The translations under genes were made by a program, and so were the position numbers. From CAZNYN01 sp964422205 (GTDB lineage: Bacteria > Synergistota > Synergistia > Synergistales > Synergistaceae): a stretch of 52,070 nt of DNA. How positions within the stretch are numbered: the first letter of the stretch is position 1; each line of letters begins with the position of its first letter. Below, piece after piece: positions 7,639-16,619 of this stretch. The notes beneath the pieces were generated by a model. The model did no database searches. It saw only the letters and a program-made list of their open reading frames with translations, and had not been told where the DNA came from. Location of the stretch: the NCBI GenBank assembly GCA_964422205.1, contig CAYRAI010000015.1, forward strand, positions 1 through 52,070, given 5' to 3'.

Positions 7639-9960
7639 ATGAATGACGCTAACGACACAATTACTGCTCCTATAAATGTTCGTTCCGCGCACCTTTCGGA
7701 AGTTGCGAAGAAAAACTCGGGCGAAATGTCGCGCAAAGAGCACCAGGCTCTTATGGAGAGTTACTGGGGACGTATTCCCGAAGCACAGAGAGTAACGTCT
7801 CTGCGTCTTGCGTGGCAGGATTTATGGTCAAAAGCTCAGAGATACCTTCCCAGGGACGATATGAAATGCGTCGGAGAGGCATTTGTCTTTGCGGCTGAAT
7901 CACACGGTGAGCAGCGCCGTTACAGCGGAGACCCATATGTCATACATACTGTCAGCGTAGCTTCAATACTTGCAGCCATGGAATTGGACGTGGAGACGCT
8001 TGTCGCCGCACTGCTCCATGATGTGCTTGAGGATACCCCAGTCACTCCCGATGTTTTGAAGGAAAAATTTGGAGAGTCCGTCGTGACTCTTGTTGACGGA
8101 GTCACAAAGCTTGGCAAACTTCCATTTAAGACTGTGGAGGATTATCAGGCGGAAAATCTGCGCAAAATGTTTGTCGTCATGGCGAAGGACATAAGAGTCG
8201 TCCTCATAAAGCTTGCGGACAGGCTGCACAATATGAGGACAATCTCCTCCCACAGAAGAGAAAAACAGCTTTCTATAGCCCACGAAACTATAGAAATTTA
8301 TGCTCCGTTGGCTCACAGACTAGGTATTTACCAAGTTAAAAGAGAGCTTGAAGATTTGTCATTCCGCATTCTTGATCCGGAAATGTATTACGACATAAAG
8401 CGCCGTGTGCGCAAAAAGCTGCCTGAGCGCGAAATGATAATCAAAGAGGCAATGGATATCATCTCTCAGAAAGTCGCAGAGGAAGGGCTTGAAGTAACAA
8501 TAAAGGGCCGTCCGAAGCATTTTTACAGCATATATGAGAAGATGCGCAGAAAGAACCTCTCTCTTGAGCAGCTTTATGATCTCCTTGCTCTTCGTGTGAT
8601 AGTGAAGAGCATAGCTGAATGTTATCAGGTCTTGGGAATAGTCCATACGATATGGAAACCAATCCCGGGACAGTTTGACGATTATATAGCTAATCCTAAA
8701 AGCAACCTCTACCAGTCTCTCCATACTACTGTTGTAGGACCTGCCGGCGAACCGCTCGAAGTCCAGATAAGGACAGGAGAGATGAACTCTCTTGCCGAAT
8801 ACGGAATTGCCGCCCACTGGAACTACAAAGAGGGAGCAAAGAAGATAAACAACCTCGACAAAGGGCTTACCTGGATCAGAAAAGCTCTCGAAGCTCCTTC
8901 CGATAATCAGGAAGACGAGAGCAAAGGAGCTAATTTCTTAGATAATCTCAAGACAGATGTCCTTTCGACGGAAGTCTTTGTCTTTACCCCTAAGGGCAGT
9001 GTAATATCCATTCCCAACGGCTCGAACCCCATCGACTTTGCTTATGCCATACATACAGAAATAGGCCATAAGTGCGTAGGTGCGATGGTAAACGGCAGAA
9101 TAGCCCCGATGGATCAGGAGCTTCATAACGGAGATATAGTCAGGATTTTGACCTCACCTCAGGGCAAACCTTCGAGAGACTGGCTTAAGATAGTAAAGTC
9201 CACAAGGACGAGAAGCAAGATAAAAGCTTGGTTCCGTCAGCAGGACAGGCAGGAACGGGAAGAAAAGATTAAGCGCGGCAAAGAATTGCTCGAAAAAGAA
9301 GCCGCACGCAGAAAACCAGGAGTTGAAAATCCGCTTGATGCCATCTCGTCGCAGCTCAGTCATATAGCAAGAGAGATGGGATATCTGAGTCTCGAAGAGC
9401 TTATCGTATCTGTCGGCAACGGAAGCCACACTCCATCAAACATTCTGGGCAGGCTTGCCTCTTTCGACACGAAGGCGGCTCTCGAGCCTGTACCGACTCA
9501 GACAGCTCCGTCACGCAAAGAGGTTGATTCTGAAATAATTGTTGAAGGAGCCCAGGGAGTGCTTGTATCTTTGGCTCAGTGCTGTCGTCCGATACCGGGA
9601 GACCCGATAGTCGGCTGTGTTACCCTCAACAGAGGAATTACGGTTCACAGAGCGGATTGTCCGAATACGCAAAAGACAGACCCAGCTAAGAAAGTTGGCG
9701 TGTCATGGGGAAAACCGAAATCGACTAAGTACACGGCAAGGATTAAAATAGAGGGAACCGTAAAAGCGGCATTGCTTGCTGATGTTGTGCAGAATATTAC
9801 CAACATGGACGGCGGAATAGGCGCTATCTCGGCAAACGTGGTAAATAATACAAGAACACGCATTATCGCAGAGGTACAAGTTCGTGATTTGGAGCATCTA
9901 TACAGGATAATAGCAAAACTGAACACAATATCGGGTATTATAGAGATAATCAGGGGGTAA
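7639..9960 (+). CDS. relA: Bifunctional (p)ppGpp synthetase/hydrolase, RelA/SpoT (Rsh) family
   Basis: A long Rel enzyme of 773 aa that makes and degrades (p)ppGpp in the stringent response. Domains in order: an HD hydrolase with intact HDVLEDT (near residue 128) and RLHNMRT, the synthetase domain (YIANPKSNLYQSLHTTV), a TGS domain (VFVFTPKGSVISIPNGSNPIDFAYAIHTEIGHKC), a zinc-finger-type region (LAQCCRPIPGDPIVG) and a C-terminal ACT domain. Both catalytic halves look intact, which supports a bifunctional enzyme. GGCGGTG lies six bases before ATG 7639. An in-frame ATG at 7624 would add five residues but has no ribosome binding site. It is followed closely by dtd. Confidence 0.95.
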   Translation: MNDANDTITAPINVRSAHLSEVAKKNSGEMSRKEHQALMESYWGRIPEAQRVTSLRLAWQDLWSKAQRYLPRDDMKCVGEAFVFAAESHGEQRRYSGDPYVIHTVSVASILAAMELDVETLVAALLHDVLEDTPVTPDVLKEKFGESVVTLVDGVTKLGKLPFKTVEDYQAENLRKMFVVMAKDIRVVLIKLADRLHNMRTISSHRREKQLSIAHETIEIYAPLAHRLGIYQVKRELEDLSFRILDPEMYYDIKRRVRKKLPEREMIIKEAMDIISQKVAEEGLEVTIKGRPKHFYSIYEKMRRKNLSLEQLYDLLALRVIVKSIAECYQVLGIVHTIWKPIPGQFDDYIANPKSNLYQSLHTTVVGPAGEPLEVQIRTGEMNSLAEYGIAAHWNYKEGAKKINNLDKGLTWIRKALEAPSDNQEDESKGANFLDNLKTDVLSTEVFVFTPKGSVISIPNGSNPIDFAYAIHTEIGHKCVGAMVNGRIAPMDQELHNGDIVRILTSPQGKPSRDWLKIVKSTRTRSKIKAWFRQQDRQEREEKIKRGKELLEKEAARRKPGVENPLDAISSQLSHIAREMGYLSLEELIVSVGNGSHTPSNILGRLASFDTKAALEPVPTQTAPSRKEVDSEIIVEGAQGVLVSLAQCCRPIPGDPIVGCVTLNRGITVHRADCPNTQKTDPAKKVGVSWGKPKSTKYTARIKIEGTVKAALLADVVQNITNMDGGIGAISANVVNNTRTRIIAEVQVRDLEHLYRIIAKLNTISGIIEIIRG

Positions 9961-9965
9961 ATGAT

Positions 9966-10409
9966 TTGAAGGCACTCTTGCAGCGTGTAACACATGCAAA
10001 AGTCACTGTTGACGGAAATGTTTCAGGAGAGATATCAAACGGTCTTTGTGTCTTTCTCGGGGTTGTAGCGGAAGACACGGAAAAGGACATTGCTTGGCTT
10101 GTTGATAAAATTATAAATCTCAGAATTTTTGACGACGAAGATGGCAAAATGAATCTCTCTCTCATCGATAAAAAGGGAGAAATACTTCTTGTCTCCCAGT
10201 TTACTCTCTGCGGTGACTGTAAAAGGGGCAGAAGGCCTTCTTGGGTAAAAGCCGCGGAACCGGTTTTCGCAAACGCTATGTACGAAAAATTTGCGGCAGA
10301 AATTGTTCTTAGAGGTGTTAAAACAGCAACGGGCGTTTTTCAGGCTGATATGAAGGTTGATATTTGTAACGATGGTCCCGTTACACTTATGATAGATAGC
10401 AAGGAGTGA
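9966..10409 (+). CDS. dtd: D-aminoacyl-tRNA deacylase
   Basis: A 147-aa DTD that removes D-amino acids wrongly attached to tRNA. Signature motifs: SQFTLCGDCKRGRRPSW (residues 77-93; family form SQFTLxADxxKGxRPSF) and NDGPVTLMID near the C-terminus. TTG start seven bases after AGGGGGT. It starts five bases after the relA stop and overlaps the upstream frame of the next gene, a common relA-dtd-MBL order in bacteria. Confidence 0.94.
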   Translation: MKALLQRVTHAKVTVDGNVSGEISNGLCVFLGVVAEDTEKDIAWLVDKIINLRIFDDEDGKMNLSLIDKKGEILLVSQFTLCGDCKRGRRPSWVKAAEPVFANAMYEKFAAEIVLRGVKTATGVFQADMKVDICNDGPVTLMIDSKE

Positions 10410-10414
10410 AAAAT

Positions 10415-11044
10415 ATGAAAATTAAAAGATTTGCGCTTGGTACTCTTTGGACAAATTGCTACCTTGTATGGAACAGCGATGGAGACGGTTTTGTAGTAGA
10501 TCCGGGAGGCCCGGCAGAAGAAGTCGAAAATTTCATAAGGGAAAACGACATACATCTTCACTGGATAATCTTGACACATGGGCACAGCGACCACATAGGA
10601 GGAATTCCTGACCTCAAAAACATATCAGAAAATGGTGTTGCTGTGCACTATGAGGATGCGGAATCTCTTTCCAACGCAAACAAGAACCTCTCCGCCATGC
10701 TGGGAGCTTCGATAGAACTTTCGGCTCCGGACAGGGAGCTCAAAGACAATGACATTTTAAAAGTCGGAACTATGACAATAAAAGTCATTCACACCCCGGG
10801 ACATACAAAGGGAGGAGTCTGCCTCTTTGTCTCAGATGCGGAAGAGCAGATACTCATTTCCGGAGATACTCTCTTTGCAAGGTCGATAGGCAGGAGCGAC
10901 CTTCCGGGAGGGGACGAGGACACACTCATTGAATCTTTAAAAAAGCTTGACAGCTTTCCCGACAAGCTTAGAGTTTTTCCGGGACACGGGCCTGAGACAA
11001 CTATCGGCGCGGAGAAGATGTATAATCCTTACTGGCCTCGCTGA
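10415..11044 (+). CDS. MBL-fold metallohydrolase, glyoxalase-II-like
   Basis: A 209-aa metallo-beta-lactamase-fold protein. The metal-binding THGHSDH motif is at residues 54-60 (H55, H57, D59, H60), followed by HTPGHTKGG and FPGHGPET, and the GDTLF loop supplying the bridging Asp. This set is typical of the short YcbL/YqgX-type hydrolases of the glyoxalase II group, whose physiological thioester substrate is often unknown. ATG 10415 is preferred because AAGGAG stands eight bases upstream; GTG 10406 is also in frame. It is in the relA-dtd operon. Confidence 0.88.
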   Translation: MKIKRFALGTLWTNCYLVWNSDGDGFVVDPGGPAEEVENFIRENDIHLHWIILTHGHSDHIGGIPDLKNISENGVAVHYEDAESLSNANKNLSAMLGASIELSAPDRELKDNDILKVGTMTIKVIHTPGHTKGGVCLFVSDAEEQILISGDTLFARSIGRSDLPGGDEDTLIESLKKLDSFPDKLRVFPGHGPETTIGAEKMYNPYWPR

Positions 11045-11052
11045 TTTATCTC

Positions 11053-11703
11053 ATGAGACTGGCACAGCTCTCCGAAGAAGACAGACCTAGGGAGAAGCTT
11101 CTCTCAAAAGGGGCTCACTCCCTCTCCGTAGTGGAGCTTATAGCCATCTTGCTCAGAACAGGGACAAGCGGGCAGGATGTTCTTTCCCTTTCTGCATCGC
11201 TGCTTGAAAAATTTGGAGGATTGGAAGGGCTCACCAGAGCTACTCCTGCGGAAATTATGTCCGAGAAGGGGCTCAAGGGAGCCAAATGCGCTGCTCTTCT
11301 GGCAGTTCTCGAATTGGGCAAAAGAATATCGATGCTGGACAGGTCAGCGAGAAACACATGGCGGGCTCGTGCCGAGGCGATAGCGGACGATGCAAAATAT
11401 CAGGAAAGAGAGATGATATACGCTCTTTTTCTAGATGCAAAAGATAAGGTTATCGATGAGGAGATAATATCCTACGGCGGACTGAGCGGAGCTTATATGG
11501 ATATGCCTGTTTTTTACAGGAGAGCCGTAAGATTAGGTGCTTTTTCCATAGTTCTGCTCCATAACCATCCTGACGGGAGCTTGTATCCCAGCAGAGAGGA
11601 CGTTCTGCTTACCGAGAATGTACAGGGTGCTCTTGCCACTCTCGGGATAAAACTTAAGGGACATTATATTGCCGCGGACGGATGCCTTACGCAAGTCCAG
11701 TGA
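11053..11703 (+). CDS. radC: RadC-family JAB/MPN-domain protein
   Basis: A 216-aa RadC homologue. The N-terminal helix-hairpin-helix region (about residues 1-95) is followed by a JAMM metal site: H170, H172, S180 and D183 in LLHNHPDGSLYPSREDV. The family motif is usually HNHPSGDPxPSxED; here the loop reads PDGSLY but the ligands are kept. RadC was once thought to be a DNA-repair protein, and its biochemical role is still unsettled. It starts eight bases after the MBL gene, with a weak ribosome binding site. Confidence 0.9.
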   Translation: MRLAQLSEEDRPREKLLSKGAHSLSVVELIAILLRTGTSGQDVLSLSASLLEKFGGLEGLTRATPAEIMSEKGLKGAKCAALLAVLELGKRISMLDRSARNTWRARAEAIADDAKYQEREMIYALFLDAKDKVIDEEIISYGGLSGAYMDMPVFYRRAVRLGAFSIVLLHNHPDGSLYPSREDVLLTENVQGALATLGIKLKGHYIAADGCLTQVQ

Positions 11704-11774
11704 TGTAAAAGCGAACAAATATGAGATAATTGTCCTTGGAGCTTGTATTCCGGGATGTAAATTTTTGAAAGCGG

Positions 11775-12839
11775 GTGGCATTTTTGTTTAATTTTAAACC
11801 TAATTTTTTTAATCACGAAATCGGTATTGACATAGGAACAGTGAATACCGTCATATATGTAAAGTCAAAGGGAGTAGTCATAAATGAGCCTTCGGTAATT
11901 GCGGTTCGCAATCTTGGCAGAAAAGGCAACAAGGAAATAATAGCTTTCGGCTCTGATGCTAAAAAAATGATAGGACGTACTCCCGTAGGAGTATCTACAA
12001 TACGCCCCCTTTCTCACGGAGTTATAGCCGATTTTGAGATGACGGAGCATATGATTCGTCATTATATGAAAAGTGCGATAGGCCCTAACGGAATGTTTTC
12101 ATATCCAAGGGTAGCTGTATGTGTTCCAGCAAGCGTTACCGAAGTGGAAAAGCGCGCAGTTGTCGAAGTTACTCTGGCTGCAGGGGCAAAGGAAGCCTTT
12201 GTTGTAGAAGAGCCTTTCGCGGCCGCTGTCGGCATCGGCCTTCCTATATATGAACCGCAGGGCAGCATGGTAGTAAATATGGGCGGCGGCACATGCGAAG
12301 TTGCTGTCCTTTCACTGGGCGGCATAGTCTTAAATCACGCTGTAAGAGTTGCGGGCAATTCTCTTGATGAGAACATAATAGCAATGATGCGTCAGAATTA
12401 TACTCTTGCAATAGGAGAGAGCACAGCGGAAGAGATAAAAATCGCCGTAGGTTCTGCAATGCCTATTGATCAGGAGCTCAAGATTGACGTTAAAGGCAGA
12501 GACTTGGTAGACGGACTTCCCAAGGTTGTAAGGATAACCTCCACGGAAGTCAGGGAGGCTATAGAGCCTGTTGTAGCTCAGATAGAGGATACTATACGCT
12601 CTGCTCTTGAGCAGACACCTCCAGAGCTTGTAAGAGACATTGTAGATCAGGGAATTGTCCTCACAGGAGGAACATCCCAGCTTCGTGGGCTCAACCTACG
12701 TTTTGCCGACGCTCTCAATGTTCCGGTACACGTTGCGGAACAGCCGCTCTTTTCTGTGGCTATGGGACTTGGTAAAATCCTTGAGGCTCCAGAAGAAAAA
12801 CGTAAAGTATCTATAACTATCGAAAGACAAAACGGATAA
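11775..12839 (+). CDS. mreB: Rod-shape-determining protein MreB, altered nucleotide site
   Basis: A 354-aa actin-fold protein that guides lateral wall synthesis. Phosphate-1 (GIDIGTVNTVIYV) and the EEPFAAAVG segment are normal. The phosphate-2 loop reads NMGGGTCEVAV instead of DIGGGTTEVAV, placing Asn at residue 168 where the Mg-coordinating Asp is expected. The adenosine loop is TGGTSQLRGL rather than TGGGxxLRGL, and RVAGDxxD is RVAGNSLD. GTG 11775 is used here; TTG 11784, five bases after GGGTGG, is a good alternative and would drop three residues. It heads mreBCD-mrdA-minCDE-rodA, which points to a true MreB, but another copy may exist elsewhere. Confidence 0.92.
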   Translation: MAFLFNFKPNFFNHEIGIDIGTVNTVIYVKSKGVVINEPSVIAVRNLGRKGNKEIIAFGSDAKKMIGRTPVGVSTIRPLSHGVIADFEMTEHMIRHYMKSAIGPNGMFSYPRVAVCVPASVTEVEKRAVVEVTLAAGAKEAFVVEEPFAAAVGIGLPIYEPQGSMVVNMGGGTCEVAVLSLGGIVLNHAVRVAGNSLDENIIAMMRQNYTLAIGESTAEEIKIAVGSAMPIDQELKIDVKGRDLVDGLPKVVRITSTEVREAIEPVVAQIEDTIRSALEQTPPELVRDIVDQGIVLTGGTSQLRGLNLRFADALNVPVHVAEQPLFSVAMGLGKILEAPEEKRKVSITIERQNG

Positions 12840-12885
12840 AGCTCCTCTTTGTCCCCTCTTTTGCCTTTGACTTGGAGACGCAGTG

Positions 12886-13674
12886 ATGCAAATTGTTAAC
12901 AGGGAATTAAAACCATGGTATCACGGCGCTGCAGCCTTTATACTCGGGGTGATCGTGCTGCTTCTGATGTTTGCTTTTCCGAAAGGGCAGCTCTTCTTTG
13001 TTGATGCGGTAAACACGGTGCTCTACTATCCCGAGAAACCGGCCATGGAACTGAGAAACGTAATTAAGCTCAGCGGCAACTGGATTTTGGAGAGGTCGTC
13101 TCTAAGAGACAGAGTCGCGATGCTTGAAAAAAAGAATATGGCTATGTATGTCGCTCTTGAAAAGTCCAAGACGGTTCCTAAAGATGTAAAAGGCGGTTTT
13201 GTATACTCTCAGGTAACGCTTCGCTACCCGGAAGAGTGGTGGCAGCAGCTCAGGATAGACAAAGGCGCAAATGACGGCATCAAGGAAGGCTCCGCCGTAA
13301 TGTCAGAGGGATACCTGATAGGGCGTATTGTAAAGGTTGGCAGCAACTATTCGTGGGTCGAACTTATCACGTCATCCTCATTTCTTATTGCCGCGGCTGT
13401 CGACGAAACACGCGACCTCGGGGTTGTAAACGGAGATGACAAGGGAAATCTTAAGCTGCTCTATATTCCGGAAAGCCGTCATCTTAAAAGAGGCATGAAG
13501 CTTTCAACATCGCTTATGAGTGAGCTTATTCCTCCGGGGATACCTATAGGCACTATTTTGTCGGTGGGGGAATCAAGGGAAGGCTTTATTCAGATGAATT
13601 TACAAGCAGGGGCACATCTTACACAGCTTTACAGTGTAGAAGTGTTCGTTGCGTATAAGGTTGATGTAAAATGA
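12886..13674 (+). CDS. mreC: Rod-shape-determining protein MreC
   Basis: A 262-aa MreC, the bitopic periplasmic scaffold that links MreB to PBP2/RodA. One N-terminal membrane segment (about residues 14-35), a coiled coil (about 60-90, LRDRVAMLEKKNMAMYVALEK), then the beta-rich MreC domain with the family pattern INKGxxxGIxxGxxVMSxxGLIGRI, here IDKGANDGIKEGSAVMSEGYLIGRI. GGAG lies eight bases before ATG 12886; an adjacent GTG at 12883 is possible. Its stop overlaps the mreD start (ATGA). Confidence 0.93.
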   Translation: MQIVNRELKPWYHGAAAFILGVIVLLLMFAFPKGQLFFVDAVNTVLYYPEKPAMELRNVIKLSGNWILERSSLRDRVAMLEKKNMAMYVALEKSKTVPKDVKGGFVYSQVTLRYPEEWWQQLRIDKGANDGIKEGSAVMSEGYLIGRIVKVGSNYSWVELITSSSFLIAAAVDETRDLGVVNGDDKGNLKLLYIPESRHLKRGMKLSTSLMSELIPPGIPIGTILSVGESREGFIQMNLQAGAHLTQLYSVEVFVAYKVDVK

Positions 13675-14138
13675 TTGCATTCGCCGCATTTTGGCTGATA
13701 CAGGACTTTGCTCAGGTGCTGATGATGGGGCTGAGCATGGTGCCCGACATATTTCTTCTGAGCATAATTCTAAGCGCGCTTCTCTCAAATAACAGAAGAG
13801 ACAGGCAGATACTTCTCATATGGATTGCTTTCCTCGGAGGGCTTATATGGGACCTTAGATGGACTAATCTTACGGGACTGACCGCCGCGGTTAACGCAGC
13901 GGCCGTCTCTCTTGTGTGTTTTGTGTGGCAGATGACACCTGCTCAGGGAAGAACAGTGGCTCTTTTTACCGTAATATGCATGGCGGTTCAGATATTCTCG
14001 GGCGTTGTCCACTATATATTCTGGATTATACCGAGCCAGGCAGCCGTAAGGCAGATTACTGTACAGTCGCTGCTTTCCGTACCGGTTATAATTATAATAT
14101 CGCTTTTGTATTGGAAGGCTTCTGATAAGCATGTCTAA
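13671..14138 (+). CDS. mreD: Rod-shape-determining protein MreD
   Basis: A 155-aa, very hydrophobic protein with about five membrane segments and the central FLGGLIWDLRWTNLTG motif (family: GxxxDxxxxxxxG). MreD is the integral membrane member of the elongasome. It shares ATGA with mreC, and its end overlaps the mrdA start by eight bases, so the genes are translationally coupled. The assignment relies on length, topology and position as much as on sequence. Confidence 0.88.
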   Translation: MIAFAAFWLIQDFAQVLMMGLSMVPDIFLLSIILSALLSNNRRDRQILLIWIAFLGGLIWDLRWTNLTGLTAAVNAAAVSLVCFVWQMTPAQGRTVALFTVICMAVQIFSGVVHYIFWIIPSQAAVRQITVQSLLSVPVIIIISLLYWKASDKHV

Positions 14139-15900
14139 TTCGCAGTACGAGCGCTATAACGCCGAGAAGCGGATAATGTCGCTGCAGCTTCTTGTTGTCT
14201 GCACCGTCTCTTTGCTCATAACGGCTCTCGTTTTTTTTCAGATAGTAAGGTCTGATGCATATATTGATTTAGCGTCGCAGAACAGGCTCCGAATACTTAG
14301 AATAATGCCGCCCAGGGGCAATATAACTGATGCTTACGGGGCTCCTCTTGCTGTTAATGTAAGAACCTTCAACATCAATGGCTATCCAATCGATCTTCAG
14401 AAAGACAAGAATCTGAAGATTGTATCAAGCCTGCTCAGCCGCAACGGAATCCCCATGGATGAGGAAAAGCTCAAACAGCTTATAGAGAAGCAATATTCGG
14501 CTCCGTACAGAGCTATAACAGTTGCGTCAAATCTCACTTTTACTCAGGTAATAGAGTTTGTCGCGGACAAGGATTTTAAAGAAGCCCTATTTTTAGCTCC
14601 TGTATGGAGGAGAACCTACCCTGCCGCTGAATATACGGCCCATATCGTTGGCTATGTCTCAGAAATAACCAAAGATGAGCTTGAAGCGAGAAAGGGTTCG
14701 CCATACAGAGGCGGCGACACTATAGGCAAAAATGGTATAGAATACTCATATGAGGAAGATCTGCGCGGTGACGCTGGCGAAGAAGTTATAGAGGTCGATT
14801 CGCGCGGCCGAAAGCTCAGAGATATGAGCTACATGGAATCAAAGCGCGGCAAAGATATCGTCCTTACCGTGGATCTCGCTGCGCAGCGCTACGCCGCTGA
14901 ACTGATGGGGAGTTTCAGAGGCGCAGTTATCGCCATGGACATCAACGATGGCTCAATAAAATGTCTTTACTCATCTCCGAGTTACGACCCAAATCCTCTG
15001 ACTTGGGGAATATCGAGTAAGGAGTGGGCCGCCCTTACAGATCACAAGGAGCGCCCCATGATGAACAGAGCAATATCGGGCGGCTATCCTCCCGCATCCA
15101 CATTTAAGATAGTAACTGCCTCAGCCGTGCTTGAGAACCATATTATAAACACAGGCACCACTGTCAGATGTCCCGGGTATTTCGAGCTCGGAGACAGACG
15201 TTTCCGCTGCTGGAAACGGTCCGGACACGGCACTGAAAATGTCGAACATGCGTTACGGGACTCGTGCGATGTCTTTTTCTACCAGACAGCGGTTTGGCTC
15301 GGCATCGACAAGCTTGTCGCTATGGCTGAAAAGTACGGAGCAGGTGAGAAAACAGGAATTGATATCCCTGGTGAAATAAGCGGAACTACAGCCGGCCCGG
15401 CATGGAAAAAGAAGAAGATAAAAGAGAGCTGGTACGGAGGCGATACAGTAAACTATTCTATAGGGCAGGGCTATGTGCTTATGACTCCTTTGCAGGTGCT
15501 GAGGGCATATGCCGCCGTTGCCAATGGTGGTAAACTATTGATGCCGAGACTTAATTCGGCTGCTCCTGTGCAGTATAAGGCTTTGAATGTTGACAGAGGA
15601 ATAATAAGAATTCTCAGAGCAGGACTTCTTGAAGTCACAACAAGCGGAACGGGACGCAAGTCAAACAATTTCGGTGTTAATGTTGCCGGAAAGACTGGAA
15701 CCGCGCAGAATACACAGGGGGACGACCACGCATGGTTTGCCGGCTATGCGCCGGCGGAAAAGCCGCGTTACGCCGTTGTCGCAATAGCGGAAGCCGGAAA
15801 AGCGGGATCATCCGTTACCGGACCCATTGTAGGAAAAATGCTTAACTACCTTGTTAACGGTGAAAAATTTGCAGAACCTAAGACAGAAAGCAAACAGTAA
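14131..15900 (+). CDS. mrdA: Penicillin-binding protein 2 (elongasome transpeptidase)
   Basis: A 589-aa class B PBP. Single N-terminal anchor (about residues 18-40), the RGNITDAYGAPLAVN motif of the dimerisation domain, and a transpeptidase domain with the catalytic S323-T-F-K326, the SCD motif in RDSCDVFFYQ, and KTGTAQ. PBP2 cross-links peptidoglycan with the glycosyltransferase RodA during cell elongation. It overlaps mreD, and minC follows 29 bases later. rodA is four genes downstream, with the Min genes inserted between the two partners. Confidence 0.95.
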   Translation: MSNSQYERYNAEKRIMSLQLLVVCTVSLLITALVFFQIVRSDAYIDLASQNRLRILRIMPPRGNITDAYGAPLAVNVRTFNINGYPIDLQKDKNLKIVSSLLSRNGIPMDEEKLKQLIEKQYSAPYRAITVASNLTFTQVIEFVADKDFKEALFLAPVWRRTYPAAEYTAHIVGYVSEITKDELEARKGSPYRGGDTIGKNGIEYSYEEDLRGDAGEEVIEVDSRGRKLRDMSYMESKRGKDIVLTVDLAAQRYAAELMGSFRGAVIAMDINDGSIKCLYSSPSYDPNPLTWGISSKEWAALTDHKERPMMNRAISGGYPPASTFKIVTASAVLENHIINTGTTVRCPGYFELGDRRFRCWKRSGHGTENVEHALRDSCDVFFYQTAVWLGIDKLVAMAEKYGAGEKTGIDIPGEISGTTAGPAWKKKKIKESWYGGDTVNYSIGQGYVLMTPLQVLRAYAAVANGGKLLMPRLNSAAPVQYKALNVDRGIIRILRAGLLEVTTSGTGRKSNNFGVNVAGKTGTAQNTQGDDHAWFAGYAPAEKPRYAVVAIAEAGKAGSSVTGPIVGKMLNYLVNGEKFAEPKTESKQ

Positions 15901-15929
15901 TTTAAGACTGCTGATTAGGAGGGTATGAG

Positions 15930-16610
15930 GTGATTCAGCTTAAAGGCAGACAGGCGGGAGTTCTGAAGTGTATCGTTCCCGATGACACAAATGAGGAAGA
16001 AATGTTAAAAGAATTTGTCGCTGTGAGCGACAGAGGACAGAATTTTCTGGATGGTTTCAGTTTGGTTATAGATATGCAGGGCCGTAGGGTATCGCCTTCC
16101 CTTGTATTTAAAATATGGGATATCTTTATCGAACCGTCCGGCTGCAGTGTGTCAGGCTGGATTATAAATGACAGCGATTCAAAGTGCGCTTTGGAACACC
16201 TCGGACTTTCAATAATCGAAGATGATTCAGATATCTCATCCCTTCAGGGAACAGGCGTGACCTCACGCTCCGAAACGACAGAGAAGGGCTTTCTCTACAG
16301 CGGCAATCTGCGCAGCGGTCAGAGCCTTTCCCATTCAGGGGATATAATAGTTTTGGGGCATGTCAACAGAGGTGCGGAGGTCAAAGCCGGGGGGCATATA
16401 GTGGTCCTCGGGCGTCTCAGCGGTCTTGTACATGCCGGATGTGACGGAGACAACAATATGTCTGTTTCGGCACGTGCCATAGAGGCGGGTCAGATACGCA
16501 TAGGAAGCAAGGTTGGCATCATCGAGACAGATTCTGATTTTTGGGGCAAATCAACGGTTGTGACTGTAATTAATGATGAAGTTACAGTTACGGACTGGCC
16601 TATTATATAA
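15930..16610 (+). CDS. minC: Septum site-determining protein MinC
   Basis: A 226-aa FtsZ inhibitor. The N-terminal domain is weakly conserved. The C-terminal beta-helix is clear: GHVNRGAEVKAGGHIVVLGR (about residues 142-161) then GLVHAGCDGDNNMSVSARAI and QIRIGSKVGI, the part that binds MinD. GTG start six bases after AGGAGGG. It is followed by minD after nine bases. Confidence 0.92.
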   Translation: MIQLKGRQAGVLKCIVPDDTNEEEMLKEFVAVSDRGQNFLDGFSLVIDMQGRRVSPSLVFKIWDIFIEPSGCSVSGWIINDSDSKCALEHLGLSIIEDDSDISSLQGTGVTSRSETTEKGFLYSGNLRSGQSLSHSGDIIVLGHVNRGAEVKAGGHIVVLGRLSGLVHAGCDGDNNMSVSARAIEAGQIRIGSKVGIIETDSDFWGKSTVVTVINDEVTVTDWPII

Positions 16611-16619
16611 GGAGAGTGA

